Below are positions 1 to 7,498 of a stretch of DNA of 32,342 nucleotides, piece by piece; the first letter of the stretch is position 1, and each line of letters opens with the position of its first letter. The DNA is taken from assembly GCA_031732875.1 (NCBI GenBank), contig JAVMKL010000101.1:1-32342 (forward strand). Direction: 5' to 3'. Below the pieces are notes generated by a model. It was not told where the DNA came from. It ran no database searches and was given only the letters and a program-made list of their open reading frames with translations. The translations under genes and the position numbers were made by a program. The stretch is from JAVMKJ01 sp031732875. GTDB lineage: Bacteria > Pseudomonadota > Gammaproteobacteria > Competibacterales > Competibacteraceae.

Positions 1-182
1 CGCTGGCGGTCTGGGTGGGTGGAACGCTGGCGCTGGCGCTGACCTCGGCGCTGGGCGTGCTGGCGGGCCAGACTCTGTTGCGGCGTCTGCCGCTGCGCTT
101 GCTACACCTGGTTGGCGGCGCGCTGTTCCTGTTGCTGGCGGCGCTCGCCGGCTGGCGGGCCTTCGCCGCCCTGGCCGGGTGA
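1..182 (+). CDS. C-terminal end of a UPF0016/GDT1-like membrane cation exporter (partial)
   Basis: The reading frame is open from the left edge (codons begin at base 3) to the TGA at 180-182. The 59 visible residues form two hydrophobic helices separated by a basic turn (QTLLRRLPLR), followed by a typical GGALFLLLAALAGW ending. A VGGTLALALTSALGVLAGQ helix, then RRLP, then a final GGALFLLLA helix is how the last repeat of UPF0016/GDT1/MneA-type Mn2+ or Ca2+ exporters ends. The hallmark E-x-G-D-[KR]-[ST] motifs would lie upstream, outside the window, so the family call rests only on the C-terminal pattern. Confidence 0.55.
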   Translation, partial: LAVWVGGTLALALTSALGVLAGQTLLRRLPLRLLHLVGGALFLLLAALAGWRAFAALAG

Positions 183-1179
183 GTGGAGGCGCCGCTCCAA
201 TGATCCGACAGGCGCAACCGGTTTCCGTCCATCCGTCCATCCGTCCGACGGCGCTCTCGCGGGCATCCTGAACGCGCTGGGCTGTTTCAGCCTCTGGGGC
301 CTGTTCCCGATCTACTTCAAGCTGCTCCAGCACGTCCCGGTGCTGGAGGTGCTGGCGCACCGCATCCTAGGGTCCGCGCTGCTGCTGCTGGCGCTGATTC
401 TGGCCCAAGGGCGCGGACGCGCCTTGTTGGCCGAATTCCGCAACCAAGACCGCCTCGGCTTCCACCTGCTCACCACCCTGCTGATTTCCGCCAACTGGTT
501 GCTGTACATCTGGGCGGTACAGAACGGCCGAATTCTGGAAGCCAGCCTCGGTTATTACATCAATCCGCTGGTCAACGTCCTGATGGGGGTGCTGTTCCTG
601 CGCGAGCGGCTGAACTGGCGCCAGTCGGCCGCAGTGCTGATCGCCGCCGCCGGAGTGCTGGTTCTGGTGATCGGCCACGGCGTGTTTCCCTGGATTTCCC
701 TGATCCTGGCGTTCAGCTTCGGCGGTTACGGCATGTTGCGCAAGAAAGCCGGTCATAACCCAACCCTGGGTCTGTGCGTGGAAACCGCCCTGATGGCGCC
801 CGTGGCCCTGCTGTTCCTGACGGCGCTCGCGGGGCTCGGCGCCGGCGCGCTGAGCATGAGCGACGGGCGAACCGACCTGTTGCTGCTGGTCGCCGGCCCG
901 GTCACGGTCGTCCCCCTGCTGATGTTCCTGGAAGCCACCCAGCGCCTGCGCCTGTCAACCGTCGGGCTGATCCAGTACCTGACCCCTACCCTGCAATTCC
1001 TGCTGGCGATCACCCTCTACCACGAACCTTTCACCGACATTCACCTGGCGGCGTTCGGCTGCATCTGGCTGGCTCTGACGCTCTACAGCGCCGATGCCTG
1101 GTTCCTTCACCACCGCCGGGATCGCTGGGATCGCCGGGCCGCCGGGCTTGTCCTGCCGTGCCGCGACGCCCGCCCATGA
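112..1179 (+). CDS. rarD: EamA/RarD-family permease, apparent start frameshifted by an 8-bp repeat
   Basis: From about base 260 the frame encodes a RarD-like member of the drug/metabolite transporter superfamily: LNALGCFSLWGLFPIYFK at helix 1, then SANWLLYIWAV, ASLGYYINPLVNV and FLRERLNW, and about ten membrane helices. The substrate is unknown; RarD is usually annotated as a chloramphenicol-sensitivity permease. The only in-frame start is a TTG at 112 inside the previous gene, and residues 1-45 do not look like this family. An ATG at 200 has a natural N-terminus but is in another frame. The repeat at 224-246 (TCCGTCCA twice plus TCCGTCC) lies between. Removing one 8-bp unit joins the ATG to the RarD frame and gives MIRQAQPVSVHPSDGALAG, a normal start. 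The gene may be phase-variable, or one repeat may be an assembly error. It ends in an ATGA overlap with the next gene. Confidence 0.8.
   Translation: MAARCSCCWRRSPAGGPSPPWPGEWRRRSNDPTGATGFRPSVHPSDGALAGILNALGCFSLWGLFPIYFKLLQHVPVLEVLAHRILGSALLLLALILAQGRGRALLAEFRNQDRLGFHLLTTLLISANWLLYIWAVQNGRILEASLGYYINPLVNVLMGVLFLRERLNWRQSAAVLIAAAGVLVLVIGHGVFPWISLILAFSFGGYGMLRKKAGHNPTLGLCVETALMAPVALLFLTALAGLGAGALSMSDGRTDLLLLVAGPVTVVPLLMFLEATQRLRLSTVGLIQYLTPTLQFLLAITLYHEPFTDIHLAAFGCIWLALTLYSADAWFLHHRRDRWDRRAAGLVLPCRDARP
224..246 (+). repeat. 8-bp tandem repeat (2.9 units) near the start of the RarD gene
   Basis: Three consecutive units TCCGTCCA, TCCGTCCA, TCCGTCC lie between the likely ATG (200) and the first membrane helix. 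Eight is not a multiple of three, so gain or loss of a unit changes the reading frame. In this window the copy number puts the ATG frame on a stop (TGA near 269), while two units would restore it. Confidence 0.8.
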
Positions 1180-2102
1180 ACCCGCAATCAGGCAATATCC
1201 AGCTTCGCATCATCGGGCTATTGTTTCTGATCATCGCGCTGTTCGTGGCTGGATTGACGGTCATGAAAAACGCCGAACTCGAACGGCTTGCCTTGCTGGA
1301 GCGGAACGCGGCGGGCGAACGGGCGACGCTGTTCGACAAGTTGCTGGCGCTCAAGGGACAAACCCTGAAAAACTACGCTTTCGACTACAGCGTCTGGGAT
1401 GAAATGGTCGCGTTCGTCCGGAGCAAGGACCTGGAATGGGCGCGGATCAACCTGGATGAAACGCTGGCCAGCCAGAAACTGGCGGTTGCCTGGGTTTATA
1501 GCACCGATTTCGAACCGCTTTACGTCACCCGGAAACCGGTTCGAGTCCTGTCCTCAGCGGGACCCGCGCCGCCGGCCGCGATCCGCGACTGGTTGCGCGA
1601 CCGGCCGTTCCAGCACTTTTTCATCGATACCGCCACGGGCTTGCTGGAAATTCGCGCCGCGCCGATCCAGCCCAGCGCGGATACCCAGCGCCAGACACCG
1701 GCGCAAGGCTATCTGCTGGTCGGCCAGTTCTGGGACGCCGAGTATCTGGAAAGCCTGTCGGAACTCATCGGCGGGACGGTGACGCTGCAACCGGCCACCG
1801 CGACCGCGGAACAGATGATCGACCGGGCCAGCGCAGCGTCACGCTCGTGCCACAGGCTCGACACCAGGCTTGTCGTTGGCCATAGCTGCCGCCGTTTCTC
1901 ACCAATGCCCCCTCAGAGAAGGTCACCCCGTAGTATCGGCACGCCCGATTGGGGCAGTAGCGCGTCTGCCAGTCCAGCGTTGCCTCGCTGGGCCACGGAC
2001 AGTTGCTCGGCGCAGGATAGGCAGCAGCGCTCTACAGGGGCGGACCCATCAAGGCCATCGAGGGACACTACCAGATTTCACATGAAACATGACGCTGGCT
2101 AA
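1176..2102 (+). pseudogene. Truncated CHASE4-domain membrane sensor
   Basis: The ATG at 1176 overlaps the RarD stop (ATGA). Residues 10-31 are a membrane helix (LRIIGLLFLIIALFVAGL), followed by a periplasmic CHASE4 domain with the diagnostic DYSVWDEMVAFV stretch (about residues 67-78) and an acidic, aromatic-rich sensor fold to about residue 215. CHASE4 normally precedes HAMP plus GGDEF/EAL or histidine kinase domains, so 400 or more further residues are expected. Here the homology stops near base 1830, inside TATAEQMIDRA. The rest of the frame to the stop at 2102 is low-complexity out-of-frame sequence over a transposase remnant on the other strand. No second membrane helix or output domain remains, so the gene is probably dead. 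Confidence 0.7.
1828..2039 (-). pseudogene. Transposase remnant: N-terminal zinc-finger part of an IS1-like transposase
   Basis: On the minus strand a stop-free stretch reads YPAPSNCPWP, then YCPNRACRYYGVTFSEG, then NGGSYGQRQAWCRACGTSVTLR. The paired C-P-N-x-x-C and W-C-R-A-C-G motifs are those of the N-terminal zinc-ribbon region of IS1-like/IS1595-like transposases, where they recognise DNA ends. The helix-turn-helix and DDE domain that should follow are absent: the sequence runs straight into the truncated CHASE4 gene at about 1828. There is a stop just before the Tyr and no good start. I read this as the leftover of an insertion and deletion that destroyed the sensor gene. The family assignment is from motif memory. 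Confidence 0.5.
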
Positions 2103-2185
2103 ACTTTATCCAGGCGAGAAGCGACCGTGGAACCGGGCATCCGCCCGTTTGGTTTCGACCGTGTTCCATGATGGAGAGCAAGCCG

Positions 2186-3184
2186 ATGCGTTGTCCGGAG
2201 TGCAAACATACTCAGAAGTACCGGGAGGGAACTCGGTGTCAAAAGTGCCGCTATCAATTTATCTTCCGAAAAAGCACGGACGGGATCAGCGACTTCGCTT
2301 TCCGTCAGATGATCCAGCGCCTGTCGGAGGGCGGCCAGCAGGCGTTCACTGCCACGCAACTCGCGCTGGAAATCTGCCGGAGCTGGCGCAAAAAAACCGC
2401 TGGACTGATCGGTTGCGGCGTGGTGGCCGCGGTGATCGCGGTGATCGTCGGTTTGATTCTGAACATCGCCAGCGGAGCGGGTGCCTTCCTCATTTTGTTG
2501 CCGGTTGCCATCTGGGTCGGCTTCCGGAGCAAACGCACGTTCCCTTTCCACAAGGCCCGCGATCTCATGGATCGCTACCACCAGGCTCACCCCATCACCG
2601 CCCTGGCGGACGGTCGGGCTTTCCGACAGCAAGCCGCGAGGGTCGATCCTCAAGAATTACAATACGCGCCCGAGCGGATTCTGGTGGTGGAACGCGACGA
2701 TCTGGTGGATATGCTGATTCGCAATCGCTTCCACCTGAACCATAAAACCGCCGTGGTCAGCCGCTCGGGCTACCCGGAACGGGTGTTTGCGGCCTGCCGG
2801 GAATTTCTGCGAAACCACCCCAATACGCTGGTGCAGGTGCTCCACGATGCTTCCCTGCCAGGATTCGGCCTGACCGCGCGACTGGCCGCCGATCCCAAAT
2901 GGGAATTCGCGCGCCAGCACCTGGTCGATCTGGGCATTTCCCGGGCGGTGCTCGACAACGGCTCCTCCCTGCCCTGGCTACCGCCGGACAGCTCCCGTGG
3001 CGGTGGAGCCTTCAGCGCCAACCCCGCCAAAATGCTGCGTGCCGGTCGCCGGGTTCCCGTGGACTACATCGGGCCAAAGCCGCTGCTCAATCTGCTGGGG
3101 GCGGCGGTGGTCGGCGGCGCCTTGTTGCTGACGCCGGAGATGCTGAACGCGGTCGAAGCGGGAGTGGAAATCGATTATGGCTGA
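2186..3184 (+). CDS. Zinc-ribbon, two-helix membrane protein with a Toprim-like C-terminal domain, unknown function
   Basis: The start is placed at ATG 2186 because GGAG lies nine bases upstream and the protein then opens MRCPEC; ATG codons at 2168 and 2171 are alternatives. From the N-terminus: a zinc ribbon (CPEC ... CQKC, residues 3-21); a linker; two membrane helices (AGLIGCGVVAAVIAVIVGLI and AGAFLILLPVAIWVGF); then a soluble domain. The soluble part contains PERILVVERDDLVDML, SRSGYPERV and VQVLHDASLPGFGLTARLA. The order conserved Glu in a strand end, then Gly-Tyr-Pro, then His-Asp-x-Ser-x-x-Gly resembles the Toprim fold of topoisomerase VI/Spo11 and DUF2399 proteins, but the second Asp is Ser. 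A last hydrophobic stretch (LLNLLGAAVVGGALLL) precedes the end. The asparagine-synthase-like gene starts 23 bases downstream, so they may be cotranscribed. I do not recognise the family. Confidence 0.7.
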   Translation: MRCPECKHTQKYREGTRCQKCRYQFIFRKSTDGISDFAFRQMIQRLSEGGQQAFTATQLALEICRSWRKKTAGLIGCGVVAAVIAVIVGLILNIASGAGAFLILLPVAIWVGFRSKRTFPFHKARDLMDRYHQAHPITALADGRAFRQQAARVDPQELQYAPERILVVERDDLVDMLIRNRFHLNHKTAVVSRSGYPERVFAACREFLRNHPNTLVQVLHDASLPGFGLTARLAADPKWEFARQHLVDLGISRAVLDNGSSLPWLPPDSSRGGGAFSANPAKMLRAGRRVPVDYIGPKPLLNLLGAAVVGGALLLTPEMLNAVEAGVEIDYG

Positions 3185-3207
3185 AGACGCGGGAACTCCG
3201 TAACGCC

Positions 3208-5028
3208 ATGTCCTGCCTCTTTGGGTATTGCGGCCCACCGGCGGACGATCTGCTGGCGCGGATGGCGGCGTTGCTGGCGCATCGTTGCCCCATGGACTGG
3301 GAGCGTGTCGGCGGTGCGACCGCAACCGGCGAAACCGTGGAAATCGGCCACGGAATCGCGGCCTGGAACCTGGAATCCCAACTCGCCCGGCGCGGCCACG
3401 ACCTGCTCGGCTACGGCGGCGTCCTGTTCGACGCCGATGCGCTGGCCGGGTCGGGCGATCCAAAAAGCCGGGCCACCGACCGGTTGCTGGCCAACCTGCG
3501 CCAGGAGACCGCTATTGATTACCCGCTCGAACGCCTGACCGGAGCGTTCGTCCTGGTCCTGAGCCGGGGTGACTCCGTTTATCTGGCACGCGATCCCGCT
3601 GGCGTGAAAGTCCTGTACTGGACCGTGCGGCAGGGCCGACTGCTGTTCGCCAGCGAGATCAAGGCCCTGTTCGCCGATCCCGCCGTGCCCCGCCGGATGC
3701 GCGCTGGGGCGCTGCCGGAATATCTGACGTTCAGTTTCGTGCCCGGCGCCGGCACGATGTTCGAAGGCATCGAGGAATTGCAGCCCGGTTCCATCCTGCG
3801 CTTTCGCCAGGGTCGGGCGTCGGTGCGCCGGCATTTCCGCTTTGAGGAACTGGAAGCGGAATCCCCGCGCCCGCCCGAGGAATACCCCGCTCTGGTGCGC
3901 GCCGTCCTCGAACGATCGGTGGCCGAATGCCTGGCGCTCGGTCCCGAAAAACCGCCCGCCTTATTCCTGTCGGGCGGCATCGATTCCAGCGCGGTCCTGG
4001 CCGTCGCCGCCCGACAGCGACCACAGGCGCCCATTCCGACCTTCTCGGTGCATTTCGGGGCGGAATACGCCCGGGAAAACGATTTCGTGCAATTGATGGT
4101 GGATCGCTATCGCACCGAGCACCACTGGCTGGAAGTCCGTCCCGTCGGCTTCCTCGAACGGATGCGGGAGATCGTTTGGCGGCTGGACGATCCCATCGGC
4201 GATCCGGTGACCGTGCCCAACTACCTGCTGGCGCAAGCAGCGGCCCGAGTCGCCGATGTGGTATTGAACGGGGAAGGCGGCGATCCCTGCTTCGGCGGTC
4301 CGAAGAATCTGCCCATGCTGCTCGCCCGGCTGTACGGCCCCTTGCCGGGGGAGCCCGCCGGCGGCTGGCTGGAACGCAACTATCTGCGGGCTTTTCAACG
4401 ATGTTACCAGGACCTGGGCATCTTGCTGGATCCCGCGCTGTTGCGGGACGCCGGCGGCGATGAGGCGATGATTGGCCTGCTGGAACCGTTTTTCCAGGCT
4501 TCCCGGCCGCGCGATTTCGTCAACAAACTGATGGCCATGAATATCCGGCTCAAGGGCGCCAACCTGATTCTGGTCAAGGTGGAAAAAATGACGGCGGCGA
4601 ACGGCGTGCTGGCCCTGCCGCCGCTGTTTTCCCGGCGGATCATCGAAACCAGCATGATCTGCCCGTCGGGCGCCAAACTGGAAGGCGCGGTGGAAAAAAG
4701 CGTCCTCAAGAAAGCCGTGCGGGATGTGGTGCCGGACGCCATCGTGGCCCGACCCAAGTCGGGGATGATGGTGCCCGTGCGGTTCTGGTTTCAGGGCGAC
4801 CTGCGCCGCTACGGAGAGAAGCTGCTCGCCCGCCAGAATCTCCAGCGCTGCGGCTTTTTCAACCCCGACTACGTCAAACGGCTGGTGAATTACGAGATGG
4901 AGGGCGTCCCCGGTCTGCGGCATGGCCTGAAACTCTGGATGCTCATCACGTTTCTGCTCTGGCACGAGCAGATGGTCGAGGCACCGTTGCCGCCCCAATC
5001 GGCGCCGCGGTTGCGGGAAGCACGGTGA
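3208..5028 (+). CDS. Asparagine synthase-like glutamine amidotransferase
   Basis: Class-II amidotransferase plus ATP-pyrophosphatase architecture, 606 residues, as in AsnB-type enzymes that amidate Asp or related carboxylates. The N-terminal half (to about residue 190) keeps the fold: GAFVLVLSRGDSVYLARDPAGVKVLYW and FASEIKAL. The C-terminal half has the PP-loop LFLSGGIDSSAVLA (Ser255-Ser260), LNGEGGDPCFGG and VARPKSGMMVPVRFW. The start at 3208 is the only fitting one. AsnB enzymes begin Met-Cys-Gly so that Cys becomes the N-terminal nucleophile; this protein begins MSCLFGYCG, with Ser2 and Cys3. Glutaminase activity may therefore be lost or altered. Neighbours (a zinc-ribbon membrane protein before, a convergent cupin after) suggest a specialised peptide or cell-envelope amidation rather than bulk asparagine supply; that is inference. 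Confidence 0.85.
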   Translation: MSCLFGYCGPPADDLLARMAALLAHRCPMDWERVGGATATGETVEIGHGIAAWNLESQLARRGHDLLGYGGVLFDADALAGSGDPKSRATDRLLANLRQETAIDYPLERLTGAFVLVLSRGDSVYLARDPAGVKVLYWTVRQGRLLFASEIKALFADPAVPRRMRAGALPEYLTFSFVPGAGTMFEGIEELQPGSILRFRQGRASVRRHFRFEELEAESPRPPEEYPALVRAVLERSVAECLALGPEKPPALFLSGGIDSSAVLAVAARQRPQAPIPTFSVHFGAEYARENDFVQLMVDRYRTEHHWLEVRPVGFLERMREIVWRLDDPIGDPVTVPNYLLAQAAARVADVVLNGEGGDPCFGGPKNLPMLLARLYGPLPGEPAGGWLERNYLRAFQRCYQDLGILLDPALLRDAGGDEAMIGLLEPFFQASRPRDFVNKLMAMNIRLKGANLILVKVEKMTAANGVLALPPLFSRRIIETSMICPSGAKLEGAVEKSVLKKAVRDVVPDAIVARPKSGMMVPVRFWFQGDLRRYGEKLLARQNLQRCGFFNPDYVKRLVNYEMEGVPGLRHGLKLWMLITFLLWHEQMVEAPLPPQSAPRLREAR

Positions 5029-5051
5029 CGACGCGGTGCCGGCGAAGAACC

Positions 5052-5094
5052 GCCCTCACTCCCTATCCCCGTCTCAAAGGGCGAGGGGAGCGGG
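5052..5094. repeat. Small GC-rich palindromic dispersed repeat
   Basis: CCCTCACTCCCTATCCCCG, then TCTCAAAGGGCGAGGGGAG, in the gap between the convergent asparagine-synthase-like and cupin genes. It is an imperfect inverted repeat (CGCCCT...AGGGCG) of the same general type as the element at 20750-20792. It may help terminate transcription from both sides, but it has no U-tract. Confidence 0.45.
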
Positions 5095-5103
5095 CATTAA
5101 CGA

Positions 5104-5784
5104 CTACCGGGGAGGAATCAGGGTACGGTTGATCATGGGATGATCGTCGTCGCGCGGCCCGAAATCGCTGTCGGGATGCCAAGCGATCACGTCGAGCGAT
5201 TCATCCCGGGTATAAAAGGAATGCAGGCAGCCGGTCGGAATATACCAGCCCATACCCGGCCGCAACGCATGGACGCCGCCGGGCGTGCGGCATTCGCCGG
5301 TTCCCCGCAGGATGACTCCGATCCGGATCGAGGGATGGGTATGCGGCGTTTGGTCGGTTCCGGGTGGAATGTGCAGATGATTCAAACAGGGATCGCCCAA
5401 CCGAGGTGGACAGATCAGAAGCGTGTCGCTGCACCCGTCGATGTAGCGCAGGCGGCCGGTCGTTTCCAGGGGTCCGCCGATCTGGCGCAGCCCCCGGTAG
5501 CCGGTCAATACGATCGCCAGACCGCCGCCGCCGCGCGCCACGCCGCCGTCGGGCAATATGAAAAACATCCCCGCGCTCAAGTCGAAGGGGCCGGTTTCAG
5601 CGTCGCGCAGTTGGGTTCGGCCGGTCGTGACCATGCCGTAGGCGGTCGCGCCACGCGGCAGCGTCAGAGGTTCCTCCGCCCAACCCCAAACCCGGACGGC
5701 GCCCAAGTCCAGCAGCAGACCCGAATCGATCATCAGCGGAGCAAACGCCATCATTTCCCTTGCCTCGACTGGTACATCGCACAT
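5104..5784 (-). CDS. Cupin-domain protein
   Basis: A 226-residue bicupin-like protein. The second half carries the recognisable cupin pattern: LNHLHIPPGTDQTPHTHPSIRIGVILRGTGE (motif 1, with His-x-His and metal-binding spacing) and a later PGMGWYIPTGCLHSFYT (motif 2 with His). The first half (ATAYGMVTTGRTQLRD...FDLSAGMFFILP) looks like a degenerate cupin without the His cluster. It could bind a metal and act on or sense a small molecule; no substrate can be named. The start at 5784 is uncertain: ATG codons at 5754 and 5751 sit just behind AGGGAA and would remove 10-11 residues. It faces the asparagine-synthase-like gene and lies 21 bases downstream of the coiled-coil gene's stop, so it may be the last gene of a minus-strand operon. 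Confidence 0.75.
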   Translation of the reverse strand: MCDVPVEAREMMAFAPLMIDSGLLLDLGAVRVWGWAEEPLTLPRGATAYGMVTTGRTQLRDAETGPFDLSAGMFFILPDGGVARGGGGLAIVLTGYRGLRQIGGPLETTGRLRYIDGCSDTLLICPPRLGDPCLNHLHIPPGTDQTPHTHPSIRIGVILRGTGECRTPGGVHALRPGMGWYIPTGCLHSFYTRDESLDVIAWHPDSDFGPRDDDHPMINRTLIPPR

Positions 5785-5805
5785 AGCCGAATTTCGACAC
5801 GCCCG

Positions 5806-6831
5806 TTATATCGCATCATCTGGCGACAGCTCCTCGCGACCGAACCGGACCAGCACCCCGATCCGCTGTTCCTCCAGCGAGGTCAACTCGACCAAGGCGA
5901 TGGTTTCGCCTGGTTCCGGCGAATCCGGGTCGAGTTTGATGCCGAGCCGGTTGAGCCGCAGGGACAGCGGACGGATCCGAAGGTAGTCCTCCGGCTGGCC
6001 GAGCATCCGCCGCACCTGTTCCAGATAGTCGTCCAGCGTGTTCAATGGCTTGCGGGCGTCGGCCAGATCCTGCTCGGTCCGATCCAGCCGCCGTTCCAAC
6101 TCCGCCAGACGGCGTTCGTCGGGGTCCGCGCTCGATGGCAACGGTCGCGGGCCATGGGCGTTTCCCCGCAACGCGCCCAACTGCGCCCGCAACTGCCGTT
6201 GCTGTTCCTCCAGCGTTTCCCGCCGCGTCCGCAGTTCGACGATCCGATCCCGCGCCCGGCTCGCCAGAAACACCAGCATTCGTTGCCGGAGTTCCTTGCG
6301 CAGATCCGATTCGCTGGCGGCCGGAAAGAACAGCCGGTGGTCCGAGAAGCTGACCTGAATCTGGCGAACTTCGCGGACCAGCATCTCGCCTTCCAGCGCG
6401 GTGCCGAAGGTTTCAGTTTCGTGCATGACCATCAGCATCCAGGCGAAGCACTCCTGCCGGCCGTTCTCCTTGAAAAAAGCCCGCACTTCGGGGTCGCCGC
6501 TCAGGATGGCCCGCAGGTCGTCCGCCGTCGCGAAAAAGGCGTTGACCCGCGGATCCCTGGCCCAGGCGTGGCTGCCGAGAGCCAGCGCTGGCGGCACTTG
6601 TCGCAGCACGCCCTCGCAATGGGCCAAGGCGGTTTCCACGGCGTCCACCAGCTTTTCGGCGTAGTCACCGACCAGCCGGATACGCGGCTCGCTGGCGTCT
6701 ACGATCCGTTCGATGGACTCCCGCATGACCGCCAGCCGCTCCTGGTTCAGGCGGTGCTCGGCCAACTGGTGCTCGGCGAACGCCGTGATGCCGCCGAGCA
6801 CGTGTTGCAGGAAGCCGTGACCGTCGGTCAT
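5806..6831 (-). CDS. Conserved-looking coiled-coil protein of unknown function
   Basis: The start is ATG 6831 (MTDGHGFLQHVLGG), with GGGGA eight bases upstream; the open frame extends further but the extra residues are an antisense shadow of the HNH gene. The protein has 341 residues and no signal peptide or membrane helix. The first 140 residues are helical (ITAFAEHQLAEHRLNQERLAVMRESIERIV). The centre has a mixed domain (AWMLMVMHETETFGTALEGEMLVREVRQIQVSFSDHRLF). Residues about 185-290 are a long, charged coiled coil (RTRRETLEEQQRQLRAQ ... ERRLAELERRLDRTEQDLADARK), and the last 50 residues are beta-rich (LSLRLNRLGIKLDPDSPE). It begins 67 bases after the HNH gene ends and is probably cotranscribed with it and the cupin. 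I do not recognise the family. Confidence 0.75.
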   Translation of the reverse strand: MTDGHGFLQHVLGGITAFAEHQLAEHRLNQERLAVMRESIERIVDASEPRIRLVGDYAEKLVDAVETALAHCEGVLRQVPPALALGSHAWARDPRVNAFFATADDLRAILSGDPEVRAFFKENGRQECFAWMLMVMHETETFGTALEGEMLVREVRQIQVSFSDHRLFFPAASESDLRKELRQRMLVFLASRARDRIVELRTRRETLEEQQRQLRAQLGALRGNAHGPRPLPSSADPDERRLAELERRLDRTEQDLADARKPLNTLDDYLEQVRRMLGQPEDYLRIRPLSLRLNRLGIKLDPDSPEPGETIALVELTSLEEQRIGVLVRFGREELSPDDAI

Positions 6832-6898
6832 TGTCGCTGTCCCCTCTTCCCCACGCGATGGATGCCGAGCCTCGCCCCTTACTACCCCTCGCGCGGAT

Positions 6899-7498
6899 TC
6901 ACGACAATCGGGCCAGCCGCTGGTGCAACGGGCTGGACCGCGGGAAGTGCGCGCGCAGGAAATCCATCTGATCGACCAGCACCCGCCTGCCCTGCAGGTA
7001 GACGTATTCCGCGTGATTGGGCGTGAACGGAATCGCCAGCAACTGCATCCCGGCCTGTTCCGGGGTCTTGCCGCCTTTTTGGTGATTGCAGGGCTTGCAG
7101 GCGGTGACCACGTTGTTCCAGTGATCGCCGCCGCCCTGCACGATGGGCCGGACATGATCGCGGGACAAGTCGCGAACCGGGAAGGTCTCGCCGCAATACA
7201 GGCAGGTATTGCAGTCGCGCCGGAACAGGGAAACGTTCGAGAGCGGTGGGACGTAGTCGTCACGGGCGCGCAGCCGGGCGTAGGTACCGCCCTGGGTGGC
7301 GATGATGGAATTCACCGTGATGACGCTGCGTTGGCCGCTGCGGGCGTTGAAGCCTCCACGAACCGTGTACAGCACCATGCCGCAGGTGTAGGCTACCTGT
7401 TCGGCATAATAAAGCCGAACCGCCTGTTGATAGTCAATCCACTCCAGCGGCATTCCCGTCACGTCCGTATGCAAAACCTGTTGCTCCAGTCCGTACAT
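6899..7498 (-). CDS. HNH endonuclease
   Basis: A 199-residue protein with a C-terminal HNH nuclease fold: zinc knuckles C99-x-x-C102 and C134-x-x-C137, the catalytic DH (D114-H115) in SRDHVRPIVQGG, and W-N-N-V-V-T-A-C with N129, then NHQKGGKTPEQAG. All expected residues are present, so it should be active on DNA. The N-terminal 90 residues (YQQAVRLYYAEQVAYTCG, SIIATQGG) are those seen in free-standing bacterial HNH proteins of the McrA-like type whose natural target is mostly unknown. AGGTGA just before ATG 7498 supports the start. It is the first gene of a minus-strand group with the coiled-coil protein and possibly the cupin. Confidence 0.88.
   Translation of the reverse strand: MYGLEQQVLHTDVTGMPLEWIDYQQAVRLYYAEQVAYTCGMVLYTVRGGFNARSGQRSVITVNSIIATQGGTYARLRARDDYVPPLSNVSLFRRDCNTCLYCGETFPVRDLSRDHVRPIVQGGGDHWNNVVTACKPCNHQKGGKTPEQAGMQLLAIPFTPNHAEYVYLQGRRVLVDQMDFLRAHFPRSSPLHQRLARLS

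Noticed and set aside
5140..7026. Long plus-strand open frame (628 codons) opposite the cupin, coiled-coil and HNH genes
   Set aside because: It is the GC-rich antisense shadow of three genes with recognisable domains and good starts on the other strand.
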